Of a stretch of 5,623 nt of DNA, positions 1-5,623 are shown in pieces. The stretch's first letter is position 1, and every line of letters begins with the position of its first letter. The notes beneath the pieces are model-generated. The model had not been told where the DNA came from, did no database searches, and saw nothing but the letters and a program-made list of their open reading frames with translations. This DNA is from CAZOGW01 sp964579415 (GTDB lineage: Bacteria; Actinomycetota; Acidimicrobiia; Spongiisociales; UBA5794): contig CAZOGW010000163.1 of NCBI GenBank assembly GCA_964579415.1, positions 1 through 5,623 on the forward strand, read 5' to 3'. A program made the translations under genes and the position numbers.

Positions 1-261
1 CCCTCGCGCAGCGTCACCGCATCGTTGTCGAGGCGAGCGCGGTGGATGATCACGTCGTCGCGCCGGCGTCGAAAAGCGACGATCGACTGTGAGGTGAATG
101 ACCGGCGGCATGGCGTCGGCGAGGCCGTAGACGGCGAGTGCGGTGTCGTGCGACGCGACGGCTCCCTCACCCGCCCACAGGATCGCCACCATGACATCCT
201 CGAAGCGCTGGTGCGGGTAGTGGCGGAGGCGGTAGACGCCGCGTTCGACTTGAGCCAGTTC
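1..261 (-). pseudogene. Decayed AbiEi-family (type IV toxin-antitoxin) antitoxin fragment, truncated and frameshifted, running off the window
   Basis: Reading the minus strand from 261, 63 codons (261-73) encode a peptide with the segments GVYRLRHYPHQRFEDVMVAI, GAVASHDTALAVYGL and PPVIHLTVDRRF. These match the core of AbiEi-like antitoxins: the end of the winged-helix region (GVYR), then the 'AVASH..AL..GL' block and a beta strand. The match is from memory of the family, not from a search. Dropping one base in the four-A run at 72-75 continues the family pattern in another frame (71-3): RRRRDDVIIHRARLDNDAVT. In the original frame the translation becomes arginine/proline-rich nonsense. The N-terminal roughly 30-40 residues that normally carry the DNA-binding winged helix are absent: an in-frame TAG (264-262) sits just before the first recognisable codon and no start is visible. 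Intact relatives repress their own operon and often pair with an AbiEii nucleotidyltransferase toxin; none is visible here. A sequencing error could explain the frameshift but not the missing start. Confidence 0.72.
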
Positions 262-264
262 CTA

Positions 265-301
265 TGTCGATTTGGTACGGAATTTCCGTACCAAATCGAC
301 A
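265..301. repeat. Perfect 37-bp palindrome (18-bp arms, 1-nt centre)
   Basis: The left arm is 265-282 (TGTCGATTTGGTACGGAA), the centre is T283, and the right arm 284-301 is the exact reverse complement; all 18 pairs match. Pairing stops at 264/302 (A against C). It lies 25 nt beyond the permease stop codon (minus strand) and directly abuts the TAG that precedes the antitoxin fragment. It is clearly more AT-rich than the surrounding sequence. As RNA it would fold into a long, near loopless hairpin on either strand. No run of U follows it on either strand, so it is not a textbook intrinsic terminator. Other possibilities are a REP/MITE-like dispersed palindrome or a binding site for a dimeric regulator. 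Its existence is certain; its function is not. Confidence 0.93.
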
Positions 302-320
302 CAGAACGGGGGGGTCTGTG
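300..320. other. Small hairpin with a seven-G loop between permease stop and palindrome
   Basis: CACAGA at 300-305 pairs with TCTGTG at 315-320, enclosing a 9-nt loop that contains G7 (308-314; C7 on the transcribed minus strand). It begins 7 nt after the permease stop codon and overlaps the palindrome by two bases. A 6-bp stem with a 9-nt loop is weak and can arise by chance. It could contribute to transcript end formation together with the adjacent palindrome. Confidence 0.3.
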
Positions 321-326
321 CGCTCC

Positions 327-2831
327 CTACCGGTAGGAGATCGCTCGCAGGATGTCGAGGCGGGAGGCTTTACGGGCGGGGCCGATGGCTGCGATCACCC
401 CGGCCAGGGCGGCCAATGCCACCCAAACCCCGAGCTGGCCGAAGGGGATGGCGAACGAACCCAGACCGTCGTCCTCCAGGGTGCGGACGATGGCAAAGCC
501 CAGTCCGCTGCCCATCGCCACACCGAGCAGGGCGCCGAAGACAGCCGTCACCGAGGCCTCGATGCGGACCATCGACCGTACCTGACGGCGGCTCATGCCC
601 ACCGCCCGCAGCAGCCCGATCTCCCGGGTGCGCTCCACGATCGACAGGGCCAGCGTGTTGGCGATGCCAAGCACGGCGATGATCAGGGCCAGCCCGAGTA
701 GACCGCTGAATAGCGACACCAGCTGATCGATTTGAGCCCCTGCAGTCTCGATGCTCTCCGAACGGGTCATCACCTGGAGGTTGGGGAACCCGGCCAGGTC
801 GGCTTCCGCGGCTGCCTTCCCCGCCTCCAGACCCACTCCTTCGGCGAGCCGGATGCTCGCCAACGAGGCCGACCCTTGCCCGACGTTTCTCCCGTAGACC
901 TCGTGCGATACCAGCGTGTAGGCGAGGAGCGAGGTCTCGAACGTACCTACTATCTCCGTGGGCACTGACCCGGTGACATATTCCACATCGACGACGTCCC
1001 CCACGGCCCAACCGTTGTCTTCCATGACATCGACGTAGACCATCATCCCGTCGCCCATGTCGGCGAAGTCGATACTCGGCGCGCCGTTCCACACCCGGGA
1101 GAGGGTCGCCGGGTCGACCGCAGCGACGTCGAGGTCGACTCCTTCGATGGAGTACCACCCGAACGTCACGGGCGACACGACATCGAACTCCGGCGAGGCT
1201 TGAAGGTTGGCCAGAGCGGTGTCAGTCACCTCGCTGGCCAGGGGATCGGGAGAGTTCACGATGAGGTCCGCCGGGGTGGCACTCTCCATGGTGTCGGAGA
1301 TGCTCACCTTGATGGAGGCGGCGAACACCGAGACGAGAGCGACCAGGGTCACCCCGATCATCAGGGCCGACGCGGTCGAGGCGGTTCGTCGCGGCGCCCG
1401 CACCGTGTTCTCTCGGGCCAGCTTGCCTGTGATCGACCGGAACGGGGATGAGATGACCCTGGCCACCGGGCCGGCGATCAACGGCGCCAGGGTGGAGATG
1501 CCGAAGAACACAACCGCGGCACCACCACCGACGAGAGCCAGCGATGCACCATTCTCAACCGTCAATCCGCCAACCAGAGCGCCCGCTCCGGCGAGGGACA
1601 ACAAACTGCCGACGATCGCTCGATTGCGCAACGACTTGCGGGGCGTCCGGGTGTCAACCGCCGCGATCGCCGCCACGGGTGACACCGACGCGGCGCGTCG
1701 TGCCGGGAGGATGGCGGCGACGAGGGTGACACCAACGCCGACAGTGAATCCCACGATCACGGTTCGCGGCTCGACCCGCAGCGGGCCGTCGGGCAGAGCA
1801 ATGCCGACCGCATCCAACCCGACACGGACCAGTTCGGCGACACCTATGCCCGCGAGGACGCCGAGCGCCGACGCCAGCACAGATAGAACCGCCGCCTCGA
1901 TCAGAACCAGCCGATTCACCTGACCGGTGGTGGCTCCAACCGCCCGGAGGAGGCCGAGTTCGCGAATGCGCTGGGCGACCGTGATCCGGAAGGTGTTGGA
2001 GATGACGAAAGCGCCCACAAACACCGAGATGCCGGCGAATGCGAGCAAGGCGACGTTGAGGAAGCCGAGACCCGCAGTGACATCGTCGAGTTGTTCCTGG
2101 GTCTGCTGCTGACCGGTGACCACCTCGGTTCCGGTAGGTATGACTGTGGCAAGGTCGGCGATCAACTCCGACTCGGCTACATCGTCTGCCGCTACCACGT
2201 CGATGGTGTCGAGACGGCCTTCCAGACCGAAGAGACGCTGTGCCTCGTCGAGGTCGAAGGCGGCGATGGTGGCCCCGGCGAGGCTGTCCTCGGTCCCGAA
2301 GGTGGCCACGCCGACCAGCTGATAGCTGCCCACACCCTGCTCGGTGAGGGCCTGAATGGTGTCGCCGACTGCAAATCCGTTGGCCTCCGCGGTGTACTTG
2401 TCGATGACGACCTCACCCGGGCCGACCGGGGCGCGTCCATTGCCGATCCGGAGCACGTTGAGAGCGGGGTCGTCGACCCAGGAGAAACCCAACGTCGATG
2501 AGCCGATGCCTCCCAGGGTCTCGCCGTTGCGATCGAGGATCCGGGCAAATCCACCGACCGAGCCCTCGGCCCGGTCGACACCGGGCACAGCCCGGACTTC
2601 GGTGAGATAGGACTCATCGAAGGACGTCTCGACGGTGGCCGTCTCGTCGATCCTGACGGTGGCGTCGACACCGGCGTAGACGTCGTCGAAAAGGGTGTCG
2701 AAACGCGCCTGGATCGTGTCCGTGAACACGAACGACCCGGTGACGAAGGTGACTCCCATGACCACCGAGAGAGCGGTCAATCCGAACCTGAGCTTGTTGG
2801 CCTGAAGGCTGCGTAGCGCTGTTCTCAACAT
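327..2831 (-). CDS. ABC transporter permease, large FtsX/MacB-type, ten predicted membrane helices
   Basis: The 834-residue membrane subunit would pair with the ATPase encoded just upstream. Predicted helices lie near residues 15-37, 257-279, 310-333, 355-375, 405-423, 429-452, 487-508, 707-730, 757-783 and 797-817. Two extracytoplasmic domains of about 220 residues (38-256, MacB_PCD-like) and 200 residues (509-706) result. The two FtsX domains are internal duplicates: RIRELGLLRAVGATTGQVNR (288-307) and RTREIGLLRAVGMSRRQVRS (734-753). These cytoplasmic coupling segments are family hallmarks, as are the PAR(R/K)A(A/S) ends of both halves at 376-381 and 818-823. Family members act mechanically across one membrane, exporting peptides, lipids or lipoproteins or controlling envelope enzymes; the substrate here is unknown. 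ATG 2831-2829 follows the ATPase stop by 1 nt, with only GGGGG (2838-2842) as a possible ribosome site, so translation is probably coupled. The stop is TAG (329-327). The protein contains no cysteine and very few lysines. No MacA-like adaptor is present, as expected in a single-membrane bacterium. Confidence 0.93.
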   Translation of the reverse strand: MLRTALRSLQANKLRFGLTALSVVMGVTFVTGSFVFTDTIQARFDTLFDDVYAGVDATVRIDETATVETSFDESYLTEVRAVPGVDRAEGSVGGFARILDRNGETLGGIGSSTLGFSWVDDPALNVLRIGNGRAPVGPGEVVIDKYTAEANGFAVGDTIQALTEQGVGSYQLVGVATFGTEDSLAGATIAAFDLDEAQRLFGLEGRLDTIDVVAADDVAESELIADLATVIPTGTEVVTGQQQTQEQLDDVTAGLGFLNVALLAFAGISVFVGAFVISNTFRITVAQRIRELGLLRAVGATTGQVNRLVLIEAAVLSVLASALGVLAGIGVAELVRVGLDAVGIALPDGPLRVEPRTVIVGFTVGVGVTLVAAILPARRAASVSPVAAIAAVDTRTPRKSLRNRAIVGSLLSLAGAGALVGGLTVENGASLALVGGGAAVVFFGISTLAPLIAGPVARVISSPFRSITGKLARENTVRAPRRTASTASALMIGVTLVALVSVFAASIKVSISDTMESATPADLIVNSPDPLASEVTDTALANLQASPEFDVVSPVTFGWYSIEGVDLDVAAVDPATLSRVWNGAPSIDFADMGDGMMVYVDVMEDNGWAVGDVVDVEYVTGSVPTEIVGTFETSLLAYTLVSHEVYGRNVGQGSASLASIRLAEGVGLEAGKAAAEADLAGFPNLQVMTRSESIETAGAQIDQLVSLFSGLLGLALIIAVLGIANTLALSIVERTREIGLLRAVGMSRRQVRSMVRIEASVTAVFGALLGVAMGSGLGFAIVRTLEDDGLGSFAIPFGQLGVWVALAALAGVIAAIGPARKASRLDILRAISYR

Positions 2832-2832
2832 G

Positions 2833-3582
2833 TCACGCCCCCAGGAATCGCATGTGGTCGATGACCTTGTCGGCCGTCGGATGGTCCATGTCGCCCACCA
2901 CCTTGCCGTCGCTCAGGAACACGACCCGGTCGGCGTATCCGGCTGCAACAGGATCGTGGGTGACCATGACGATGGTCTGACCCAACTCGCGGACGGCCCT
3001 TCTCATGAACTCGAGGAGCTCGGCACCCGAGCGGGAGTCGAGGTTTCCGGAAGGCTCGTCAGCGAAGATGATCTCCGGTCTTGAAACCAGGGCGCGGGCG
3101 GCGGCGACCCGCTGTTGCTGGCCCCCGGACAACTCCGATGGTCGGTGATCCAGCCGGTCCCAAAGGCCGAGGATGTCGACCACGTGGTCGAACCAGCCCC
3201 GATCCTCGTCCACACCGGCGATGGCCAGAGGCAGGACGATGTTCTCTTCGGCAGTGAGGGTGGGGATGAGATTGAAGGCCTGGAAGATGAAGCCGACCTT
3301 CTCCCTGCGCAGCAGCGTCAGCTTGCGATCACCAAGCGCTCCCAGCTCGACTTCGCCGATGTAGGCCGAGCCTTCATCGAGCGTGTCGAGACCGGCCAGG
3401 GTGTGGAGCAGGGTCGACTTGCCGGAGCCTGAAGGCCCCATGATGGCGGTGAAACGGCGTACCTCGAATCCGACGTGGATATCGTCGAGGGCCCGGATGC
3501 CGGCGTCGCCGAATCCATATCTCTTGACGCCGCCTTCCATGCGGGCTGCGGTCGTCGTGATGCGGTCAAGCGCGATTGTCAT
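2833..3582 (-). CDS. ABC transporter ATP-binding protein, MacB/LolD (FtsE-like) type
   Basis: The 249-residue protein is a complete nucleotide-binding subunit that would power the FtsX-type permease downstream from the cytoplasmic face. Visible motifs in order: Walker A GPSGSGKST (49-57), Q-loop VGFIFQ with Gln101, signature LSGGQ (151-155) followed by QQRVAAARAL, Walker B IIFADEP with Asp175 and the catalytic Glu176, D-loop SGNLDS (178-183), and switch His209 in VMVTHD. The FQAFNLIPTLTAEENI stretch after the Q-loop is typical of the MacB/LolD/BceA group. Length is normal for that group, with about 15 extra N-terminal residues. ATG 3582 is preferred over Met15 because AAGGAG lies 5 nt upstream, while no such site precedes Met15. 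The stop (TGA 2835-2833) is separated from the permease ATG by one base, so the two form a tight pair. A 132-nt gap separates it from the response regulator gene. The protein contains no cysteine. Family assignment is firm; the substrate is unknown. Confidence 0.96.
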   Translation of the reverse strand: MTIALDRITTTAARMEGGVKRYGFGDAGIRALDDIHVGFEVRRFTAIMGPSGSGKSTLLHTLAGLDTLDEGSAYIGEVELGALGDRKLTLLRREKVGFIFQAFNLIPTLTAEENIVLPLAIAGVDEDRGWFDHVVDILGLWDRLDHRPSELSGGQQQRVAAARALVSRPEIIFADEPSGNLDSRSGAELLEFMRRAVRELGQTIVMVTHDPVAAGYADRVVFLSDGKVVGDMDHPTADKVIDHMRFLGA

Positions 3583-3587
3583 GTGGT

Positions 3588-3593
3588 CTCCTT
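3588..3593 (-). promoter_or_regulatory. Ribosome binding site AAGGAG of the ABC ATPase gene
   Basis: The minus strand reads AAGGAG, five bases (ACCAC), then ATG at 3582. This is the best Shine-Dalgarno match in the window and it fixes the ATPase start. Its strength, compared with the coupled starts elsewhere, suggests translation of the transporter pair is initiated independently of the kinase and regulator genes. Confidence 0.85.
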
Positions 3594-3665
3594 CGCCACG
3601 GTTACCCGCCCATCATCGGGTTGAACCGGGTCAGGGTCATCACGCCCGGGAAGGTTGCGGGGGCG

Positions 3666-3691
3666 GGTCTCGGGGAGGACTCACCGGGACC
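3666..3691 (-). other. Imperfect stem-loop in the gap between response regulator and ABC genes
   Basis: GGTCTCGG (3666-3673) and CCGGGACC (3684-3691) form an 8-bp stem with one mismatched position (a G-U pair on one strand as RNA) and a 10-nt loop. It starts 23 nt after the response regulator stop. A smaller CTCC-GGAA-GGAG hairpin (minus strand, 3707-3696) lies between them. No U-run follows, so a classical terminator is not supported. It may be a weak attenuator, an operator, or chance in GC-rich DNA. In the remaining gap (3583-3665) I see no convincing -35/-10 pair, only the ribosome site near the ATPase start. Confidence 0.3.
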
Positions 3692-3714
3692 AGTTCTCCT
3701 TCCGGAGGATGAGA

Positions 3715-4389
3715 TCAGTGCCCGATGTCGTGGGTACCGGCTTGGATGAGCCCACTCTCGTAGGCGAAAACCACGATTTGGGCCCGGTCGCGGAGACCAA
3801 GTTTGGTGAGGATGTTGGAGACGTGAGATTTGACGGTGGTGGCGCCGATGAACAGATCTTCGGAGATCTCGGCATTGCTCTTGCCCCGTCCCACTGCCAC
3901 GACGACCTCACGCTCCCGGTCGGTGAGACGGCCGAGCCGGTCTGAGACGGAGCGGTCGACACCGAGACGGTCGGTGAACTGGCCGATGAGCCGTTGCGTG
4001 ATGGAAGGGGCGAGCAAGGCGCCGCCGTCGTCAACCACCCGAACCGCGTCGACCAGGTCTTCGGGTGGGATGTCCTTGAGGACGAAGCCGCTCGCGCCCG
4101 CCTTCAGGGCGCGATAGACATACTCGTCGGGGTCGAAGGTGGTGAGGATGATCACCCGCACCGGCCAGTCGGCCTGTTCCAGGATCCTCGCCGTTGCTTC
4201 GAGCCCGTCCAGTTCGGGCATTCGGATGTCCATGAGGATGACGTCCGGTCGTTCCGCCGCGGCAACGGCGATCGCCTCGGTTCCGGTTCCGGCTTCGGCG
4301 ACGACTTCGATGTCGGGCTCATGGTTCAGGACCATCGCCAGACCCCCGCGGATCAGTGCCTGGTCGTCGACGACGGCCACCCGGATCAC
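3715..4389 (-). CDS. Two-component response regulator, NarL/FixJ family (receiver plus LuxR-type HTH)
   Basis: The 224-residue cytoplasmic transcription factor would be phosphorylated by the kinase encoded immediately upstream. The receiver domain spans about residues 2-118. It has the acidic pair Asp8/Asp9, the phosphate-accepting Asp54 in LMDIRMPELDG, Thr83/Thr84 in IILTTFD, and Lys105 in GFVLKD. A linker leads to a LuxR-type helix-turn-helix (about 152-215) with LTDREREV (155-162), the recognition-helix region IGATTVKSHVSNILTKLGLR (181-200) and DRAQ. Length is normal and all key residues are present. Translation starts at GTG 4389-4387, which overlaps the kinase stop as GTGA; GAGGA (4400-4396) sits 6 nt upstream. 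The overlap implies coupled synthesis of both partners. The stop is TGA 3717-3715. By analogy with similar clusters it probably controls the ABC pair downstream; no operator repeats can be assigned from this window alone. The protein contains no cysteine. Confidence 0.96.
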   Translation of the reverse strand: MIRVAVVDDQALIRGGLAMVLNHEPDIEVVAEAGTGTEAIAVAAAERPDVILMDIRMPELDGLEATARILEQADWPVRVIILTTFDPDEYVYRALKAGASGFVLKDIPPEDLVDAVRVVDDGGALLAPSITQRLIGQFTDRLGVDRSVSDRLGRLTDREREVVVAVGRGKSNAEISEDLFIGATTVKSHVSNILTKLGLRDRAQIVVFAYESGLIQAGTHDIGH

Positions 4390-5549
4390 GGGCTGTCCTC
4401 GTCCACCGGCAGATACGCGGAAACCGAATACCCGCCGCGCGGACCGGGACCGGCGTGGAAACTGCCGCCCAGAAGCTGGGCCCGCTCTCGCATGCCGACG
4501 ATGCCGTGGCCGCCGTTCACACCCGGGGAAGCCCCGATCCCATCGTCTGTCACTTCGATGCGGACGCCTTCCCCGTTGGTCTCGAGACGCACTATTGCAC
4601 GGGCGTCGGGCCCGGCGTGGCGGAGGGCGTTGGTCAGCGCCTCCTGGACGATGCGGTAGACGGCGAGCTCCACCCGGACCGGCAACTCGACCTCTTCCCC
4701 GTGGACCGACAGCGTGACCTCCAGCCCGGCCTCATTGAACTCGTCGACGAGATGAGGGATGTCGATCACCCCGGGTTGCGGAAGAAGGTCGCTTTCGGCG
4801 TCGGGTCGGAGCACACCGAGCAGATGGCGCAGCTCGCTGAGAGCCTCCCGGCCGGCTTGCTCCACGGCCCCCATGGCTTGGGCCGCCTTCTCCGGATCGT
4901 CGGTGACGATGGTGCGGGCGGCGCCGGCCTGGACGGTCATGAGGCTGACCCGATGAGCGACCACGTCGTGTAGCTCGCGGGCGATGCGGGTGCGCTCTTC
5001 GACGACCGTGCGCAGGGCTTCCTCGCGACGCCGCTCCTCGCGTTCGGCGAGACGCTCGCCCCGGAATCGAACCCTCCGACCCGCGTACCAGATCCCGAAC
5101 ATGACGATCACGGCGAGGGCGAACTCCGCGACGGCCTCCTCCATGTAGGTGGCGATAGAGATGATGGCGACCGCAGCGGCGAGGAGCAGGAAGTTCCACC
5201 GGTCGTTCTCTCCGTAGCGGCCCGCCGAATACAGGGCGAAGGGGATGGCAAAAGTCGCCTCGGGTCCAGCAACCGAGTTGGGCAACACCTCGAGCGCCAT
5301 GAGCAGGGCCAGGATGACCAGGGGTCTGGTCCGACGCCACAACAGGGAACCTGACGCCACGGCGGAGACCAGGACCGCTGTCGGCGTGATCTCGTCGAGC
5401 TGTCGCCATGCAAGGGTGTCCTCGCCCAGCACCACGAAGATGCTCATGACGAAGACGACCGCAGCCAGCACGGCATCGAAGACGCGGGGCTTGCCCAGTG
5501 TCGAACTCACCAGGAAACGGTACGGCATCGGGTCCGGATTGGCACCCAT
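4386..5549 (-). CDS. Sensor histidine kinase, HisKA_3 (DesK/NarX-like) type, membrane-embedded sensor
   Basis: The 387-residue membrane kinase would phosphorylate the regulator encoded by the overlapping gene. The N-terminal half holds five or six short hydrophobic segments (near 24-42, 57-72, 76-94, possibly 97-110, 118-136, 139-156). The loops are short, about 15 residues between the first two, so there is no real extracytoplasmic sensor domain. A charged, probably coiled linker (160-186) leads to the HisKA_3 block ERTRIARELHDVVAHRVS with phospho-accepting His194. The following DxxxH (Asp195, His199) is the variant of the DxxxQ/H motif linked to phosphatase activity. The HATPase_c domain shows the N-box VQEALTNALRHA (301-312), the G1 box VTDDGIG (333-339) and the G2 box GGHGIVGMRER (346-356). 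ATG 5549 is the first start after an in-frame TAG (5573-5571). It lacks a close ribosome site; Met8 is an alternative but has no better one. The signal sensed is unknown. The protein contains no cysteine. Confidence 0.95.
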   Translation of the reverse strand: MGANPDPMPYRFLVSSTLGKPRVFDAVLAAVVFVMSIFVVLGEDTLAWRQLDEITPTAVLVSAVASGSLLWRRTRPLVILALLMALEVLPNSVAGPEATFAIPFALYSAGRYGENDRWNFLLLAAAVAIISIATYMEEAVAEFALAVIVMFGIWYAGRRVRFRGERLAEREERRREEALRTVVEERTRIARELHDVVAHRVSLMTVQAGAARTIVTDDPEKAAQAMGAVEQAGREALSELRHLLGVLRPDAESDLLPQPGVIDIPHLVDEFNEAGLEVTLSVHGEEVELPVRVELAVYRIVQEALTNALRHAGPDARAIVRLETNGEGVRIEVTDDGIGASPGVNGGHGIVGMRERAQLLGGSFHAGPGPRGGYSVSAYLPVDEDSP

Positions 5550-5623
5550 CCCGGGGAGGAGGCTGAACTCCTACTCGAGATGGGTATCACCTTCGTGGTG
5601 TAGGCGGCGATACCGCGCCAGGG
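5550..5623 (-). other. Leader upstream of the kinase gene; possible end of another gene, unresolved
   Basis: On the minus strand one frame is open from the window edge to TAG 5573-5571 and would end in LARYRRLHHEGDTHLE, which could be the C-terminus of a co-directional gene 21 nt before the kinase ATG. A second frame is also open, has a more GC-rich third position, and runs about 40 nt into the kinase gene, so neither can be trusted. AGGAG (5572-5568) lies 18 nt from the ATG and can pair with CTCCT (5561-5557). A dyad GGTATC/GATACC (5583-5588, 5609-5614) is also present. No clear promoter hexamers are seen. Confidence 0.25.

Noticed and set aside
265..320. Classical intrinsic terminator for the operon
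   Set aside because: The palindrome would make a strong hairpin, but neither strand shows a following U-run. A terminator role is kept only as one hypothesis.
25..336. Open frame on the plus strand covering the left end (103 codons)
   Set aside because: It runs antisense through the antitoxin relic and the palindrome, is arginine-rich without family motifs, and ends inside the permease gene. It is a GC-rich shadow frame.
1207..1923. Long plus-strand open frame (238 codons) opposite the permease gene
   Set aside because: The Arg/Thr/Pro/Ala-rich composition without domains is typical of an antisense frame in GC-rich coding DNA. The minus-strand permease is fully continuous through it with clear family motifs.
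531..1970. Repeat pair within the permease gene (around 531-632 and 1869-1970)
   Set aside because: This is real similarity at protein level between the two FtsX coupling segments, but it is the normal internal duplication of the family, not a separate repeat element.
3602..3640. Possible 12-codon leader peptide (minus strand) before the ABC ATPase gene
   Set aside because: It ends in Pro-Met-Met-Gly-Gly and has no good ribosome site. A longer version from a GTG near 3684 is closed by a TGA, so nothing supports translation.
3994..4659. Plus-strand open frames opposite the regulator and kinase genes
   Set aside because: Catalytic motifs of the receiver, HTH and kinase domains are all on the minus strand. 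The plus-strand translations have no recognisable domain.

Overview
The window is GC-rich, and every gene I can support lies on the minus strand. Protein style points to Actinomycetota: lysine-poor, D/E/V/A-rich proteins, a DesK/NarX-type kinase paired with a LuxR-type regulator, and a very large FtsX-family permease whose N-terminus runs into an FVFTDT motif. The class is not certain. An acidimicrobiia-like lineage is only a guess.

Reading in transcription order (high to low coordinates), 5623-5550 is a short leader with no convincing gene. It is followed by a sensor histidine kinase (5549-4386) and a NarL/FixJ response regulator (4389-3715), whose stop and start share a GTGA overlap. A 132-nt gap (3714-3583) carries a possible stem-loop but no clear promoter. 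Next come an ABC ATPase of the MacB/LolD type (3582-2833) and, 1 nt after its stop, an 834-residue, ten-helix FtsX-type permease (2831-327). Together they form a two-component system with an ABC transporter of the kind used for envelope stress, export of antimicrobial or lipophilic compounds, or envelope remodelling. The kinase has almost no extracytoplasmic domain, while the permease has two large ones. This makes it attractive to infer that the transporter supplies the sensing, or is the regulated output. The substrate cannot be read from sequence.

Beyond the permease stop the ordinary operon ends and the window becomes more interesting. A perfect 37-bp palindrome (18-bp arms, 1-nt centre) lies at 265-301. 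It abuts an in-frame TAG and then a decayed fragment of an AbiEi-type (type IV toxin-antitoxin) antitoxin gene. That fragment has lost its N-terminal winged-helix region at the palindrome border and carries an apparent +1 frameshift in an A/T homopolymer at 72-75. The palindrome could be a mobile palindromic repeat, a terminator without a U-tract, or an operator.

A separate oddity is that the four intact proteins (1694 residues in total) contain no cysteine at all. I found no tRNA, rRNA, CRISPR array, insertion sequence or recognised riboswitch, and no clearly new system. The best leads are the palindrome and antitoxin junction and the cysteine-free operon.
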